Positions 7,595 to 15,539 of a DNA stretch of 64,000 bases are shown here, piece by piece (positions within the stretch are counted from its first letter, which is position 1; every line of letters starts with the position of its first letter). The position numbers and the translations under genes are program-made. The notes below the pieces were generated by a model, which ran no database searches, had not been told where the DNA came from, and was given only the letters and a program-made list of their open reading frames with translations. The DNA comes from Azospirillum rugosum (GTDB taxonomy: Bacteria > Pseudomonadota > Alphaproteobacteria > Azospirillales > Azospirillaceae). The stretch is taken from the NCBI RefSeq assembly GCF_017876155.1, contig NZ_JAGINP010000001.1, positions 372,001 through 436,000 of the forward strand, written 5' to 3'.

Positions 7595-8602
7595 ATGTCC
7601 CGGTCCAACGATTTCGCCGCCGCTTTCGCCAAGGCCCATGCCGAGGCCGGGCTGACCCGCGTGTCCGTCGCACACATCCTGCAGACGATCCAGAAGGACC
7701 CGTCCTTCCTGTTCAGCGCGGAGCTGCGCCAGGGCGCCGGCCAATGCCCCATGCACGCGGGTGGCGGCGCCGCCATCAACACCGACGACGCCGACAAGGT
7801 GACGGTCAACAGCCTGCTGGCCTTCCTGTTCGAACGGCTGCGCGACCACGTCGCCAAGGTCCTGCCGCTGGACGAGCGCGGGCAGGTGATGCTGCCGATC
7901 CCGCCGCGGTCGCCGCACGGGCTGAACCCGGCGGACCGCGCCGCCATGGCGGCGGCACCGCTGGACGTCATGGCCTCGGTCCTGCGCGACGCGACCTGCC
8001 ACCTGCTGGACGGGCTGATCACCGGCTGGGCGGCGGAGCTTCTGGCGGAGGAGGAATATTACCGCGCCAAGGGCTCCGGCGAGATCTCGACCGACGCGGC
8101 GGCCACCTTCGTCCTGCGCACGGTGCTGGAGGACTCCGCCCTTTACCAGCGGGCCGGCTACGACATGCTGTCGATCACCAAGACCGGCAGCCACACGGCC
8201 ATCCACATCTGCTGGGCGATGGTGGAGGCCGCACCGCTGCTGAAGCCGGGGCTGGACGCCGAGGCCTACGACGACCTCGTCCGCAAGAGCCTGAAGCAGG
8301 TGGTGCCGCTGTCCATGGCCAGCCTGGGCATGCTCGTCCATTATATGGAGGCGTCGGGGATCGAGCCCCACGACGGCCTCGCCATCCACCTGCTGCCCAA
8401 GGACCAGACGGCCTTCGTGCTGGACGAGAACGGGCTGATCGCCCTGAACCCGGAGCCGATCACGCGATTCGCGAAGCCGGAGGAGAAGCACTACACCGGC
8501 TGCCCGGCCTTCTACACGCCCGGCTTCATCAAGTTGTACCTGGACATCGTCGCCAGCATCGCGCTCGACTACGGCGTCTACGACCGGCTCCGCAGCCGCT
8601 GA
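7595..8602 (+). CDS. Conserved hypothetical protein, Cys/His-rich tandem paralogue 1
   Basis: A 335-residue soluble protein of a family I do not recognise. It is paralogous along its whole length to the next gene. Residues shared by both copies include C51 and H54 (GQCPxH), C135-H136 (CHLLD), H200, H204 and C206 (TKTGSHTAxHxCW), and H299 and C303 (HYTGCPAFY). That pattern suggests metal or cofactor binding. Other shared blocks are SPHGL, YDMLSITKTGSH, and SLKQV followed by LSM and SLGML. No signal peptide or membrane segment is present. ATG 7595 is chosen because homology to the paralogue begins there (SRSNDFA versus ARSNDFA). The next gene follows 38 bases later, so the two are probably co-transcribed. 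Confidence 0.75.
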   Translation: MSRSNDFAAAFAKAHAEAGLTRVSVAHILQTIQKDPSFLFSAELRQGAGQCPMHAGGGAAINTDDADKVTVNSLLAFLFERLRDHVAKVLPLDERGQVMLPIPPRSPHGLNPADRAAMAAAPLDVMASVLRDATCHLLDGLITGWAAELLAEEEYYRAKGSGEISTDAAATFVLRTVLEDSALYQRAGYDMLSITKTGSHTAIHICWAMVEAAPLLKPGLDAEAYDDLVRKSLKQVVPLSMASLGMLVHYMEASGIEPHDGLAIHLLPKDQTAFVLDENGLIALNPEPITRFAKPEEKHYTGCPAFYTPGFIKLYLDIVASIALDYGVYDRLRSR

Positions 8603-8640
8603 CCACCAATTCCCTTCCCTCCCAGCCGACCCGTGCAGCC

Positions 8641-9642
8641 ATGGCCCGCTCCAACGACTTCGCCCTGACCTACCTCGCCGCGCACGAGCAGGCCGGGATG
8701 GCCCGCATCAACCTCGCCCCGGTCCTGCACCGGATCGCCGAGGACCCGAACTATCTCTTCTCTGAGGAGTTGCAGCGGCTCGCCGGCCAGTGCCCGGCCC
8801 ACGCCGACACGCGCAAGGAGGATTACGAGAAGGTCGCGATCAACACGCTGCTGGCCTTCCTCTACAACGACCTGCGCGAACACATCGTCAATCGCATGCC
8901 GCTGGACGCCGCGGGGCACATCATCCTCAGCAACCCGCCGGATTCGCCGCACGGCCTCGACATCGCGGACAGCGCCGGGCTGGACGCGGCGCCCGTCGAC
9001 ACGCTGATCGGCTTCCTGCGCGACAGCATCTGCCACCTGCTGGACGCCATCATCAAGGACTGGGCCATCAAGGTGATGGCGGAGGAGGAGCGCTGCCGGG
9101 CGGAGGGGTCGATCACCCCGCTGGCGGCGGCCAGCTTCGTGCTCGCCAACACGCTGGAAAGCTCGGTCCTGCACGCGCCGTCCGGCTACGACATGCTGTC
9201 CATCACCAAGACGGGCAGCCACACCGCGCTTCACGTCTGCTGGAACCTGTGCGAATCGGCCCCGATGCTGAAGCCCGGCCTGACGCTCGACCAGTACGAC
9301 GACCTGTCGCGGCGCAGCCTGAAGCAGGTGCTGCCCCTATCCATGGGCAGCCTCGGCATGCTCTGCCAGTTCATGGGCGCCGGATCCATCGAGGCGGACG
9401 ACCATCAGGCGATCCACCCGCTGCCGGCCCACCAGACCGCCTTCGTCTATGACGAGGACGCGCCGGGCGGGATGATCGTGCTGAACGCCGACCTGATCGA
9501 GCCGACCGCCCAGCCGGGCGAGCGTCATTACACCGGCTGCCCGGCCTTCTACGCCAACGGACTGATCAACCTCTACATGGAGATCGTGCTGTCGGTGGCC
9601 GCCCGCTACGACATCTATGGACGCAAGCAGCGGGCCGGCTGA
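8641..9642 (+). CDS. Conserved hypothetical protein, Cys/His-rich tandem paralogue 2
   Basis: A 333-residue paralogue of the preceding gene, clearly a tandem duplication with strong divergence outside the conserved blocks. It retains the GQCPAH, CHLLD, GSHTALHVCW and HYTGCPAFY motifs, so all nine shared Cys/His positions are kept. It also shares the DKVTVN/EKVAIN-type segment followed by LLAFL. No function can be assigned. Retention of both copies with identical Cys/His spacing suggests a complex of the two or two related substrates. A dual-specificity phosphatase gene follows after 90 bases but has its own promoter-like sequence. Confidence 0.75.
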   Translation: MARSNDFALTYLAAHEQAGMARINLAPVLHRIAEDPNYLFSEELQRLAGQCPAHADTRKEDYEKVAINTLLAFLYNDLREHIVNRMPLDAAGHIILSNPPDSPHGLDIADSAGLDAAPVDTLIGFLRDSICHLLDAIIKDWAIKVMAEEERCRAEGSITPLAAASFVLANTLESSVLHAPSGYDMLSITKTGSHTALHVCWNLCESAPMLKPGLTLDQYDDLSRRSLKQVLPLSMGSLGMLCQFMGAGSIEADDHQAIHPLPAHQTAFVYDEDAPGGMIVLNADLIEPTAQPGERHYTGCPAFYANGLINLYMEIVLSVAARYDIYGRKQRAG

Positions 9643-9675
9643 CCGGCCCATCCTGCTTCCTTTGCACCGATGATC

Positions 9676-9703
9676 TTGACGCGCCGCCACGCGTGCCTAT
9701 GTT
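9676..9703 (+). promoter_or_regulatory. Sigma-70-type promoter candidate
   Basis: TTGACG (9676-9681) and TATGTT (9698-9703) are separated by 16 bases, placing transcription start about 20 bases before the phosphatase start codon. The -35 matches the TTGACG form common in alphaproteobacteria. Confidence 0.4.
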
Positions 9704-9732
9704 GGCGGCCTTGCCCTACTTGAAGGTGCCGC

Positions 9733-10455
9733 TTGGCCAAGAAGTGGATCCTGCGCCGTTACACCACCACCGCCGCGGCCGATGGCATCAAGCGGGCGCG
9801 TGGCCTGATGGCAAACCCGTGGCAGCGCCTGCTCGGCCATATCGAGAGCGTGTTCATCGACCACGCCTGCTTCCGGCTGATCTATTCGAACACCTTCCGC
9901 GTGTCGGACCGGATGTACCGGGCGAGCCAGCCCTCCCCGTCGCACATCCGCGCCGCGGCGAAGCACGGGGTGAAGACCATCCTGAACCTGCGCGGCGGCC
10001 GCGACTGCGCCTCCTACATCCTGGAGGCGGAGGCCTGCCGGGCCGCCGGCCTGACGCTGGTGGACTTCCCGGTCAATTCCCGCGACATGCCGCGCAAGGA
10101 CACGCTTCTGAAGGCGCGGGAGCTGTTCCGGACGATGGAATACCCGGCGCTGATGCACTGCAAGTCGGGCGCCGACCGCGCCGGCTTCATGTCGGCGCTG
10201 TACCTGTTCGTGCAGGAAGGCGTCCCGCTGGAAACCGCGGTGAAGCAGCTGCACTGGAAGTACGGCCACTTCAAGCAGGCCAAGACCGGCATCCTCGACT
10301 ATTTCTTCGAGCTGTACGCCGCCTACAACGAGAAGCGCCCCATCCCCTTCTGGGACTGGGTGGAGCGCATCTACGACCCGGTGGAGGCCAAGGCCAGCTT
10401 CCGCTCCCGCGAATGGGCCGACACCGTCGTTGACCGGGTGTTGGGCCGCGAATAA
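9733..10455 (+). CDS. Dual-specificity / tyrosine phosphatase-like protein
   Basis: A 240-residue protein with a cysteine-based phosphatase core. The P-loop HCKSGADRAG provides catalytic C143 and R149 (CX5R), and D118 in the preceding loop is a candidate general acid. It resembles the cytosolic DSP/Tyr-phosphatase group whose substrates in bacteria are phosphoproteins, inositides or polysaccharide-regulatory kinases. No signal peptide is seen. The annotated start is TTG 9733, about 30 bases after a promoter-like sequence; the next in-frame ATG (9808) would remove 25 basic residues. A palindromic repeat follows the stop codon. Confidence 0.8.
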   Translation: MAKKWILRRYTTTAAADGIKRARGLMANPWQRLLGHIESVFIDHACFRLIYSNTFRVSDRMYRASQPSPSHIRAAAKHGVKTILNLRGGRDCASYILEAEACRAAGLTLVDFPVNSRDMPRKDTLLKARELFRTMEYPALMHCKSGADRAGFMSALYLFVQEGVPLETAVKQLHWKYGHFKQAKTGILDYFFELYAAYNEKRPIPFWDWVERIYDPVEAKASFRSREWADTVVDRVLGRE

Positions 10456-10465
10456 ACCGTAGACC

Positions 10466-10551
10466 CGTAGGTTGGGTGGAGCGCAGCGCAACCCAACATC
10501 CTCCGCAACGCCGGGTGTGTTGGGTTGCGCTGACGCTCCACCCAACCTACG
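10466..10551. repeat. REP-like long palindrome
   Basis: Outer arms CGTAGGTTGGGTGGAGCG and complement, plus inner arms AGCGCAACCCAAC / GTTGGGTTGCGCT, form an imperfect hairpin of about 86 bases. It lies between the convergent phosphatase and ABC transporter genes. GTAGGTTGGGTGGAGCG-type palindromes recur in many proteobacterial genomes as REP-like intergenic elements. It probably also acts as a terminator. Confidence 0.75.
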
Positions 10552-10555
10552 ACCC

Positions 10556-12343
10556 TCACACCAGCGCCGCTTCGCCATCCTCGCCGAACTGCAGCTTGCT
10601 GAGGCGCGCGTAGGTGCCGTTCTGCTCGATCAGCGCGTCGTGGGTGCCCTGCTCCACGATGCGCCCGCCCTCCATGACCACGATGCGGTCGGCGTTGCGC
10701 ACGGTGGCGAGGCGGTGGGCGATGACCAGCGTCGTGCGCCCCTTGGTCAGCCGCTCCAGCGCCCCCTGCACCAGCCGTTCGGATTCGCTGTCCAGCGCGC
10801 TCGTCGCCTCGTCCAGCAGCAGGATCGGCGCGTCCTTCAGGAAGGCGCGGGCGAGCGCCAGCCGCTGACGCTCGCCGCCGGACAGCTTCACGCCGCGGTC
10901 CCCGATGACCGTGTCGTAGCCCTCCGGCAGGCGCGCGATGAAGTCGTGCGCCGCGGCAGCCTTGGCGGCGGCGACGATGTCGTCGAAGGGCGCGTCCAGC
11001 CGGCCGAAGGCGATGTTGGCGCGCACCGTGTCGTTGAACAGCACCGTATCCTGGCTGACCAGGGAGATCACGCCGCGCAGGCTCTTCAGCGTCACCGACC
11101 GGACGTCCTGCCCGTCGATCATCACCTCCCCGCTGGTGGCGTCGTACAGGCGGGGGATCAGGTTGAAGACGGTGGACTTGCCGGCCCCGCTGCGCCCGAC
11201 CAGCGCCACGGTGGCGCCCGCCGGCACGTCGAGGTCGATGCCCTTCAGCGTCTCCACCCCTTCCTCGTAGGCGAAGCGCACGCCGCGCAAGGACACGGCC
11301 GCGCGGTCCAGCGCCAGCGGCTTGGCGTCCGGCCGCTCCGTGATGGTCGGCCGCTCGTCGATCAGTTCGAAGATGCGCTGCGCGGCGGCGAGGCCTTCCT
11401 GGAGGACGGCGTTCAGCGTGCCGATGGCGCGCACCGGCTGCGCCGCCATCAGCAGCGCGCCGACGAAGCCGGAGAAGGCCCCGACCGAGCCCTCGCCCAT
11501 CGCCATGCGGTAGCCGGCAAACGCGATGACGCCGGCGACCGCGGCGCCGCCCAGCACCTCCATCATCGGGTCGATGCGCGAGCGGGCGCGGGTCGCCTTC
11601 ATGGTCAGGTCGTAGTTGTCCTCGAAGGCGCGGGCGGCGCGGGCGCGCTCGTAATCCTCCAGGCTGTAGGTCTTGACCATGCGGGCGCCGGCCAGGCTCT
11701 CGGTCAGCAGCGCGGTCATGTCGCCCATCTGCGCCTGGGTGTCGCGCGAGACGCGGCGCAGCCGCTTGCCGATGTTCACGATCGGCACGGCGGCGATCGG
11801 GTAGATGACGAAGACGATCAGCGACATCACCCAGTCCAGGTAGAACATCGCCCCGACCAGCGTGATGACCGTCAGGATGTCGCGGACAAGGTTGGTCAGC
11901 GTGCGAGTCAGCGCGTTGCGGATCAGGTCCACGTCGCTGATGAAGCGCGAAGTCAGCGTGCCCGTGGGGGCGGCGTGCAGCTGCGCGGTGTCCGCCGTCA
12001 GCAGATGCGCGAACATCGACAGGCGCACGTCGGTGATGATGCGCTGCACGATGTCGGTGGTCAGCACGGTCTGCGCGTACATGGACACGGCCTTCACCGC
12101 CGTGACCAGCACGATCACCACGGGAATGACCAGCAGCATCGTCCGGTCCTGCGCCGAGAACATGGCGTAGGCCTGGTCGATCAGCAGCGGATAGGCGCCT
12201 GTCGTCGCGGCGACCAGCGCCATCAGCAGGAAGGACATCAGCAGCTTGCCCGCGTAGGGCCGCACCCATTCCCGCAGCATGCGGACGACCAGCCGCTCCG
12301 TCGCCGCATCGAACCGCAGCCGCTCACCGCTTTTCTTACTCAC
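10556..12343 (-). CDS. MsbA-type ABC exporter (fused permease-ATPase)
   Basis: A 595-residue half-transporter of the MsbA/lipid-exporter group. A six-helix membrane domain occupies about residues 1-320 and the nucleotide-binding domain about 345-590. The NBD has Walker A (GRSGAGKST), signature LSGGERQR and Walker B (ILLLDEATSALD). It would dimerise in the inner membrane and export a lipid or hydrophobic molecule. I place the start at GTG 12343, preceded by AGGAAG at good spacing. An in-frame ATG at 12436 would start inside an intergenic palindrome and add a HPNPSPPRGEG-type peptide that is a repeat translation, not protein. Substrate is unknown; lipid A precursor is only one possibility. Confidence 0.9.
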   Translation of the reverse strand: MSKKSGERLRFDAATERLVVRMLREWVRPYAGKLLMSFLLMALVAATTGAYPLLIDQAYAMFSAQDRTMLLVIPVVIVLVTAVKAVSMYAQTVLTTDIVQRIITDVRLSMFAHLLTADTAQLHAAPTGTLTSRFISDVDLIRNALTRTLTNLVRDILTVITLVGAMFYLDWVMSLIVFVIYPIAAVPIVNIGKRLRRVSRDTQAQMGDMTALLTESLAGARMVKTYSLEDYERARAARAFEDNYDLTMKATRARSRIDPMMEVLGGAAVAGVIAFAGYRMAMGEGSVGAFSGFVGALLMAAQPVRAIGTLNAVLQEGLAAAQRIFELIDERPTITERPDAKPLALDRAAVSLRGVRFAYEEGVETLKGIDLDVPAGATVALVGRSGAGKSTVFNLIPRLYDATSGEVMIDGQDVRSVTLKSLRGVISLVSQDTVLFNDTVRANIAFGRLDAPFDDIVAAAKAAAAHDFIARLPEGYDTVIGDRGVKLSGGERQRLALARAFLKDAPILLLDEATSALDSESERLVQGALERLTKGRTTLVIAHRLATVRNADRIVVMEGGRIVEQGTHDALIEQNGTYARLSKLQFGEDGEAALV

Positions 12344-12373
12344 GTGCCGAACTTCCTGTATCAAACCTCTAAG

Positions 12374-12398
12374 CCCTTCTCCCCTTGGGGGAGAAGGG
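12374..12398. repeat. Palindromic intergenic element (CCCTTCTCCCC type)
   Basis: Perfect 11-bp arms CCCTTCTCCCC / GGGGAGAAGGG with a 3-base loop, followed by TTGGGATGAGGGG. This is one of a family of C/T-rich palindromes repeated in intergenic regions of this window. Confidence 0.75.
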
Positions 12399-12476
12399 TT
12401 GGGATGAGGGGTCGTTACGCTCGGTAGAGCGGACATGAATTTCCGGCCGGCTCCGCCGGCGCCACCCTCACCCCAC

Positions 12477-12501
12477 CCCCTCTCCCCTCAAGGGAGAGGG
12501 G
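12477..12501. repeat. Palindromic intergenic element (CCCCTCTCCC type)
   Basis: Arms CCCCTCTCCC / GGGAGAGGGG with a 5-base loop, in inverted orientation relative to the element at 12374. The pair brackets the divergent start regions of the ABC exporter and the patatin gene. Confidence 0.75.
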
Positions 12502-12627
12502 CTGAAAGCATGGCTTAGCCGAAGGAGCCCGCGCTTGTCCACCGGGGTCGCCCGATCAAGCTTCCTTAACCGGCCCGATGCCATAATAGGATGCAATCCG
12601 GCCATATCCTTGTGCGAAGGAGGCGCC

Positions 12628-13605
12628 ATGGCGAACGACGGTGGAAACGGGCGGCACAGGCCGAAGATCGGGCTGGCGCTCGGCGCCGGGGTGGCGCGGG
12701 GCTGGGCGCACATCGGGGTGCTGCGCGCGCTGAAGCGCTACGGCATCGAGGCGGACATCGTCTGCGGCACCTCGGTCGGCGCGCTGGTCGGGGGCGTCCA
12801 CCTCGCCGGGAAGCTCGACGCGCTGGAGGACTGGGTCCGCGCCCTCACCCGGCTCAAGATTGTCGGCTACCTGGACCTGCGTCTGCGCCAGGGCGGCGGG
12901 CTGATCGGCGGCGAGCGGCTGCTGGCGGAGTTGCGCCACCATCTGGGCGACGTGGAGGTGGAGGAACTGCCCATCCCTTTCGTGGCCATCGCCACAGATC
13001 TCGTCACCGGGCACGAGGTGTGGATCCGCAACGGGCCGCTGGTGGAGGCGATGCGCGCCTCGATCTCGCTGCCGGGGGTGTTCCCGCCGGTGCAGGTGGA
13101 CGGGCGCTGGATGGTGGACGGCGCGCTGGTCAACCCGGTGCCGGTGTCAGCCTGCCGGGCGCTCGGCGCGCAGATGGTCATCGCGGTCAACCTCGCCGCG
13201 GACATCCTGGGCAAGGCGCGCAAGCCCGGCGCCGCCGTGCCCACGGCCGCAGGCTTCGACCTGCTGAAGCTGGTGGAGGAGCAGGAGCCGGACGCCAAGC
13301 GCAAGTCGCCGATCGGCGCCCTGTCCCGCCGCATCTTCCGGCGCGACTATGAGGGGCCGAGCCTGTTCGGCGTCATGATCTCGTCGCTGGGCATCGTCAC
13401 CGACCGCATCACGCGGTCACGTCTGGCGGGGGAGCCCCCGGACGTCCACATCACGCCCCGCCTCGGCCACATCGGCCTGTCGGAGTTCGACCGCGCCGAC
13501 GACTGCATCCGTGAAGGCGAAGCGGCGGTCGAGCGCGCCCTGCCCGATCTGCACGACGCGCTCGCCGTCTTCGGCAACGGCCCACGGGAGCCGCTGCGGG
13601 GGTAA
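12628..13605 (+). CDS. Patatin-like phospholipase (RssA/NTE family)
   Basis: A 325-residue serine lipase-like protein. The oxyanion-hole segment is GAGVARGWAHIG (about 19-30), the nucleophile elbow GTSVG gives S49, and the DGA motif (MVDGALVNP) gives D164. Together they form the Ser-Asp dyad of bacterial patatin-like proteins. It would hydrolyse phospholipids or lysophospholipids in the cytoplasm or at the inner membrane. A short C-terminal extension after residue 250 is variable in the family. ATG 12628 is preceded by AAGGAGGCG, a strong ribosome-binding site. It is divergent from the ABC exporter. Confidence 0.9.
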   Translation: MANDGGNGRHRPKIGLALGAGVARGWAHIGVLRALKRYGIEADIVCGTSVGALVGGVHLAGKLDALEDWVRALTRLKIVGYLDLRLRQGGGLIGGERLLAELRHHLGDVEVEELPIPFVAIATDLVTGHEVWIRNGPLVEAMRASISLPGVFPPVQVDGRWMVDGALVNPVPVSACRALGAQMVIAVNLAADILGKARKPGAAVPTAAGFDLLKLVEEQEPDAKRKSPIGALSRRIFRRDYEGPSLFGVMISSLGIVTDRITRSRLAGEPPDVHITPRLGHIGLSEFDRADDCIREGEAAVERALPDLHDALAVFGNGPREPLRG

Positions 13606-13615
13606 GTTGCCGCGT

Positions 13616-13795
13616 TTAGTTGTCGAGCGCCGTGCCCAGGGCGGCACCGCCCAAACCGCCGATGACGGCGCCGCGCTTGCCGTCAAGCGCATAGCCGCCG
13701 GCCGCACCGGCCGTTCCGCCGACCACGCCGCCGGTCGAGCAGGCGGCAAGCGTCAAGAGCGCAATGGCGGTCCCGATCAGACGCAAACGAGACAT
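13616..13795 (-). CDS. Small glycine-zipper lipoprotein
   Basis: A 59-residue lipoprotein. Signal peptide MSRLRLIGTAIALLTLAAC has a lipobox with lipidated C19. The mature part is almost entirely glycine-zipper (GGVVGGTAGAAGG, then GAVIGGLGGAALGTALDN), as in the YMGG/17-kDa antigen families. It is probably attached to the outer membrane. AGGAGG 8 bases before ATG 13795 fixes the start. It is convergent with the patatin gene (10-bp gap) and divergent from the related surface-antigen gene at 13962. Confidence 0.8.
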   Translation of the reverse strand: MSRLRLIGTAIALLTLAACSTGGVVGGTAGAAGGYALDGKRGAVIGGLGGAALGTALDN

Positions 13796-13879
13796 GTCTA
13801 AACCCTCCTCGTGGTGTTCTTTCACCGGGATAAACACGCCAAGGCACGTTTTGCTTCCAGACTGAACAAATTCGCCCGC

Positions 13880-13904
13880 GGAACCATTGCCTACGCCGTG
13901 GGTT
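13880..13904 (+). promoter_or_regulatory. EcfG-type promoter for the surface-antigen lipoprotein
   Basis: GGAAC (13880-13884), 16 bases, then GGTT (13901-13904). This is the same layout as the pair at 1.8 kb, and it ends 57 bases before the start codon at 13962. On the opposite strand a degenerate GGAAG-N17-TGTT faces the small lipoprotein gene. Confidence 0.45.
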
Positions 13905-13961
13905 TTCTCGACAGGTCACCTACAGATCCGCCACAGATCCGTCGAATCGGGAAGAACTCCC

Positions 13962-14450
13962 ATGACCATCCAATCGTTCATCGGCACATGGGCCATTCGC
14001 AAACCGGCCATCTGCGTCGTGGTTGCCTTATCGCTTGGCGCGTGCCAGACGGGAAGCACGTCGGAAACGGTCGGCACGCTCGGGGGTGCTGCCGGCGGCG
14101 CCCTGATCGGTTCGCAGTTCGGCGGCGGCGCCGGCAAGCTCGCCACGACCGCCATCGGCACGCTGGTCGGCGCCTTCGCCGGCCGCGAGATCGCCCGCAG
14201 GCTCGATTCCAACAGCGAGAGCCACGCCATGGCGGCGGAGCGCGACGCCGTGGCCCGGAACCAGACCATCACCTGGAACAACCCGCAGAACAACAGCCGC
14301 GGGTCCGTCCGGCCGATGCGCACCTACGAGAACGCCAGCGGGCAGACCTGCCGCGACTACACCCACACCATCAACGTGGAGGGCAAGCGCGAGACCGCGC
14401 GCGGCACCGCCTGCAAGCAGTCCGACGGCACCTGGCAGCTGGTGAGCTAA
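13962..14450 (+). CDS. 17-kDa surface-antigen-like outer-membrane lipoprotein
   Basis: A 162-residue lipoprotein of the RT0821/Lpp0805 17-kDa antigen type. The signal peptide ends in the lipobox LGAC with C28 as the lipidation site. A glycine-zipper segment follows (TLGGAAGGALIGSQFGGG and GTLVGAFAGREIARRL, about 38-80). A C-terminal beta domain carries C129 and C148 (QTCRDYTHTI and GTACKQSDGTWQLV), which could form a disulphide. It probably stabilises the envelope. It sits behind an EcfG-type promoter and is divergent from another glycine-zipper lipoprotein, so both may respond to stress. Confidence 0.85.
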   Translation: MTIQSFIGTWAIRKPAICVVVALSLGACQTGSTSETVGTLGGAAGGALIGSQFGGGAGKLATTAIGTLVGAFAGREIARRLDSNSESHAMAAERDAVARNQTITWNNPQNNSRGSVRPMRTYENASGQTCRDYTHTINVEGKRETARGTACKQSDGTWQLVS

Positions 14451-14456
14451 GTCCGG

Positions 14457-15296
14457 CTAGAACAGGACCCGCGTGCCGAGGCGCAGCATGGTGCTGGTGG
14501 CCGGCCCGCCGTCGTAGGTCATGGTGCCAAGGTCGGCGGAGACGCTGACCTGCGGCGACATGCGGTAGCGCAAGCCCGTCGACCAAGCCTCCTGCGGAAG
14601 CTCGTCGCCCAGCTGCGTGTGGGCGAGGCGGCCGGTCAGGCTCCAGCCCTGGAGCGTCGTTCCCCGTTCCAGCATCAGGCCGGCGTTGAAGGTGCGGCGC
14701 GGGGGACCGATGTCCGGCATCTGCTCCCGGTAACCGGCGCCGAGAGTCAGGCCGCGCAGCGCGAGCTGGCCGCCGATGACCCAGGACTGCCGCGGCGTCC
14801 CCCGCTCCTTGTCGGTGATCTGCGCCTTGCCGGCCCCCACGGTCAGGCGGTATCTGGCCGCGCCGACCTTCCCTTCGTTGCGGATGACGCCTTCCATCAG
14901 ATGGCGGGCGACGGGGTCGGAAACGCCCGGCTCCGTCCGGATCGGGGTGTAGCCGAGCCCGACGCGGAAGCCCGACAGCCGGGGCGAGTAATAGGTGGCG
15001 CGCGCGTCGGGGCTGCCGAAGGCGCCGTCGTCCACGAACAAGCTGTCGGTGAACCAGGGATCGCGCACGGGGCTGGTCACCACAAGCCGGCGCTGGGCGC
15101 TTTCGGTCTGGCCGATCTCGATGGCGCCCCACGGGCCGAGGTTGAACGCCCGCTTCTCGAACGACGCGTCAACCGGGACAGTTTCGTCCGCGCGCGGGTC
15201 GACGTTGGGAAGTTCGGAGGCCGCCTGAGTCGCAAAAGGGCTGAGCGTCAGCAGAAGCGATAGGATCAGTGGCGGAAGACTCCGTGTGCGAGCCAT
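14457..15296 (-). CDS. Porin-like outer-membrane beta-barrel protein
   Basis: A 279-residue protein with a signal peptide (MARTRSLPPLILSLLLTLSPFATQA region). The mature chain of about 255 residues is made of alternating amphipathic strands and ends in the aromatic Phe expected of outer-membrane barrels. It resembles alphaproteobacterial Gram-negative porins (a GLTLGAGYREQM-like strand pattern), though it is shorter than a classical 16-strand porin. ATG 15296 is chosen because the signal peptide begins there; an upstream in-frame ATG (15347) would put 17 extra residues before it. It converges with the surface-antigen gene with a 6-bp gap. Transport specificity is unknown. Confidence 0.75.
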   Translation of the reverse strand: MARTRSLPPLILSLLLTLSPFATQAASELPNVDPRADETVPVDASFEKRAFNLGPWGAIEIGQTESAQRRLVVTSPVRDPWFTDSLFVDDGAFGSPDARATYYSPRLSGFRVGLGYTPIRTEPGVSDPVARHLMEGVIRNEGKVGAARYRLTVGAGKAQITDKERGTPRQSWVIGGQLALRGLTLGAGYREQMPDIGPPRRTFNAGLMLERGTTLQGWSLTGRLAHTQLGDELPQEAWSTGLRYRMSPQVSVSADLGTMTYDGGPATSTMLRLGTRVLF

Positions 15297-15481
15297 GGGG
15301 TTCCGTCTCGTTTCGCGTGCCTGGGACGGGACCGTAACATCGGCCATTGTGCACTGCGGGAGACAATTCTGGTCTCAGCGGAACAATCGGGGTCGTAGGC
15401 GCGGATGCGCCCTCCGGCCACGTTGCGCCGCCGCCACGAAACCGCCAAAATCTCAAAAGACCGAACCAACGGTTTCCGCAC

Positions 15482-15521
15482 CCCCTACAGCACTACCCCG
15501 CAGCACCACCCCGCAGCACCA
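15482..15521. repeat. 13-bp tandem repeat before the antiporter gene
   Basis: Two perfect copies of CCCCGCAGCACCA (15496-15508 and 15509-15521), preceded by a degenerate third, end 18 bases before the next start codon. Confidence 0.6.
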
Positions 15522-15539
15522 CTCAATGGCACGAGGCAT

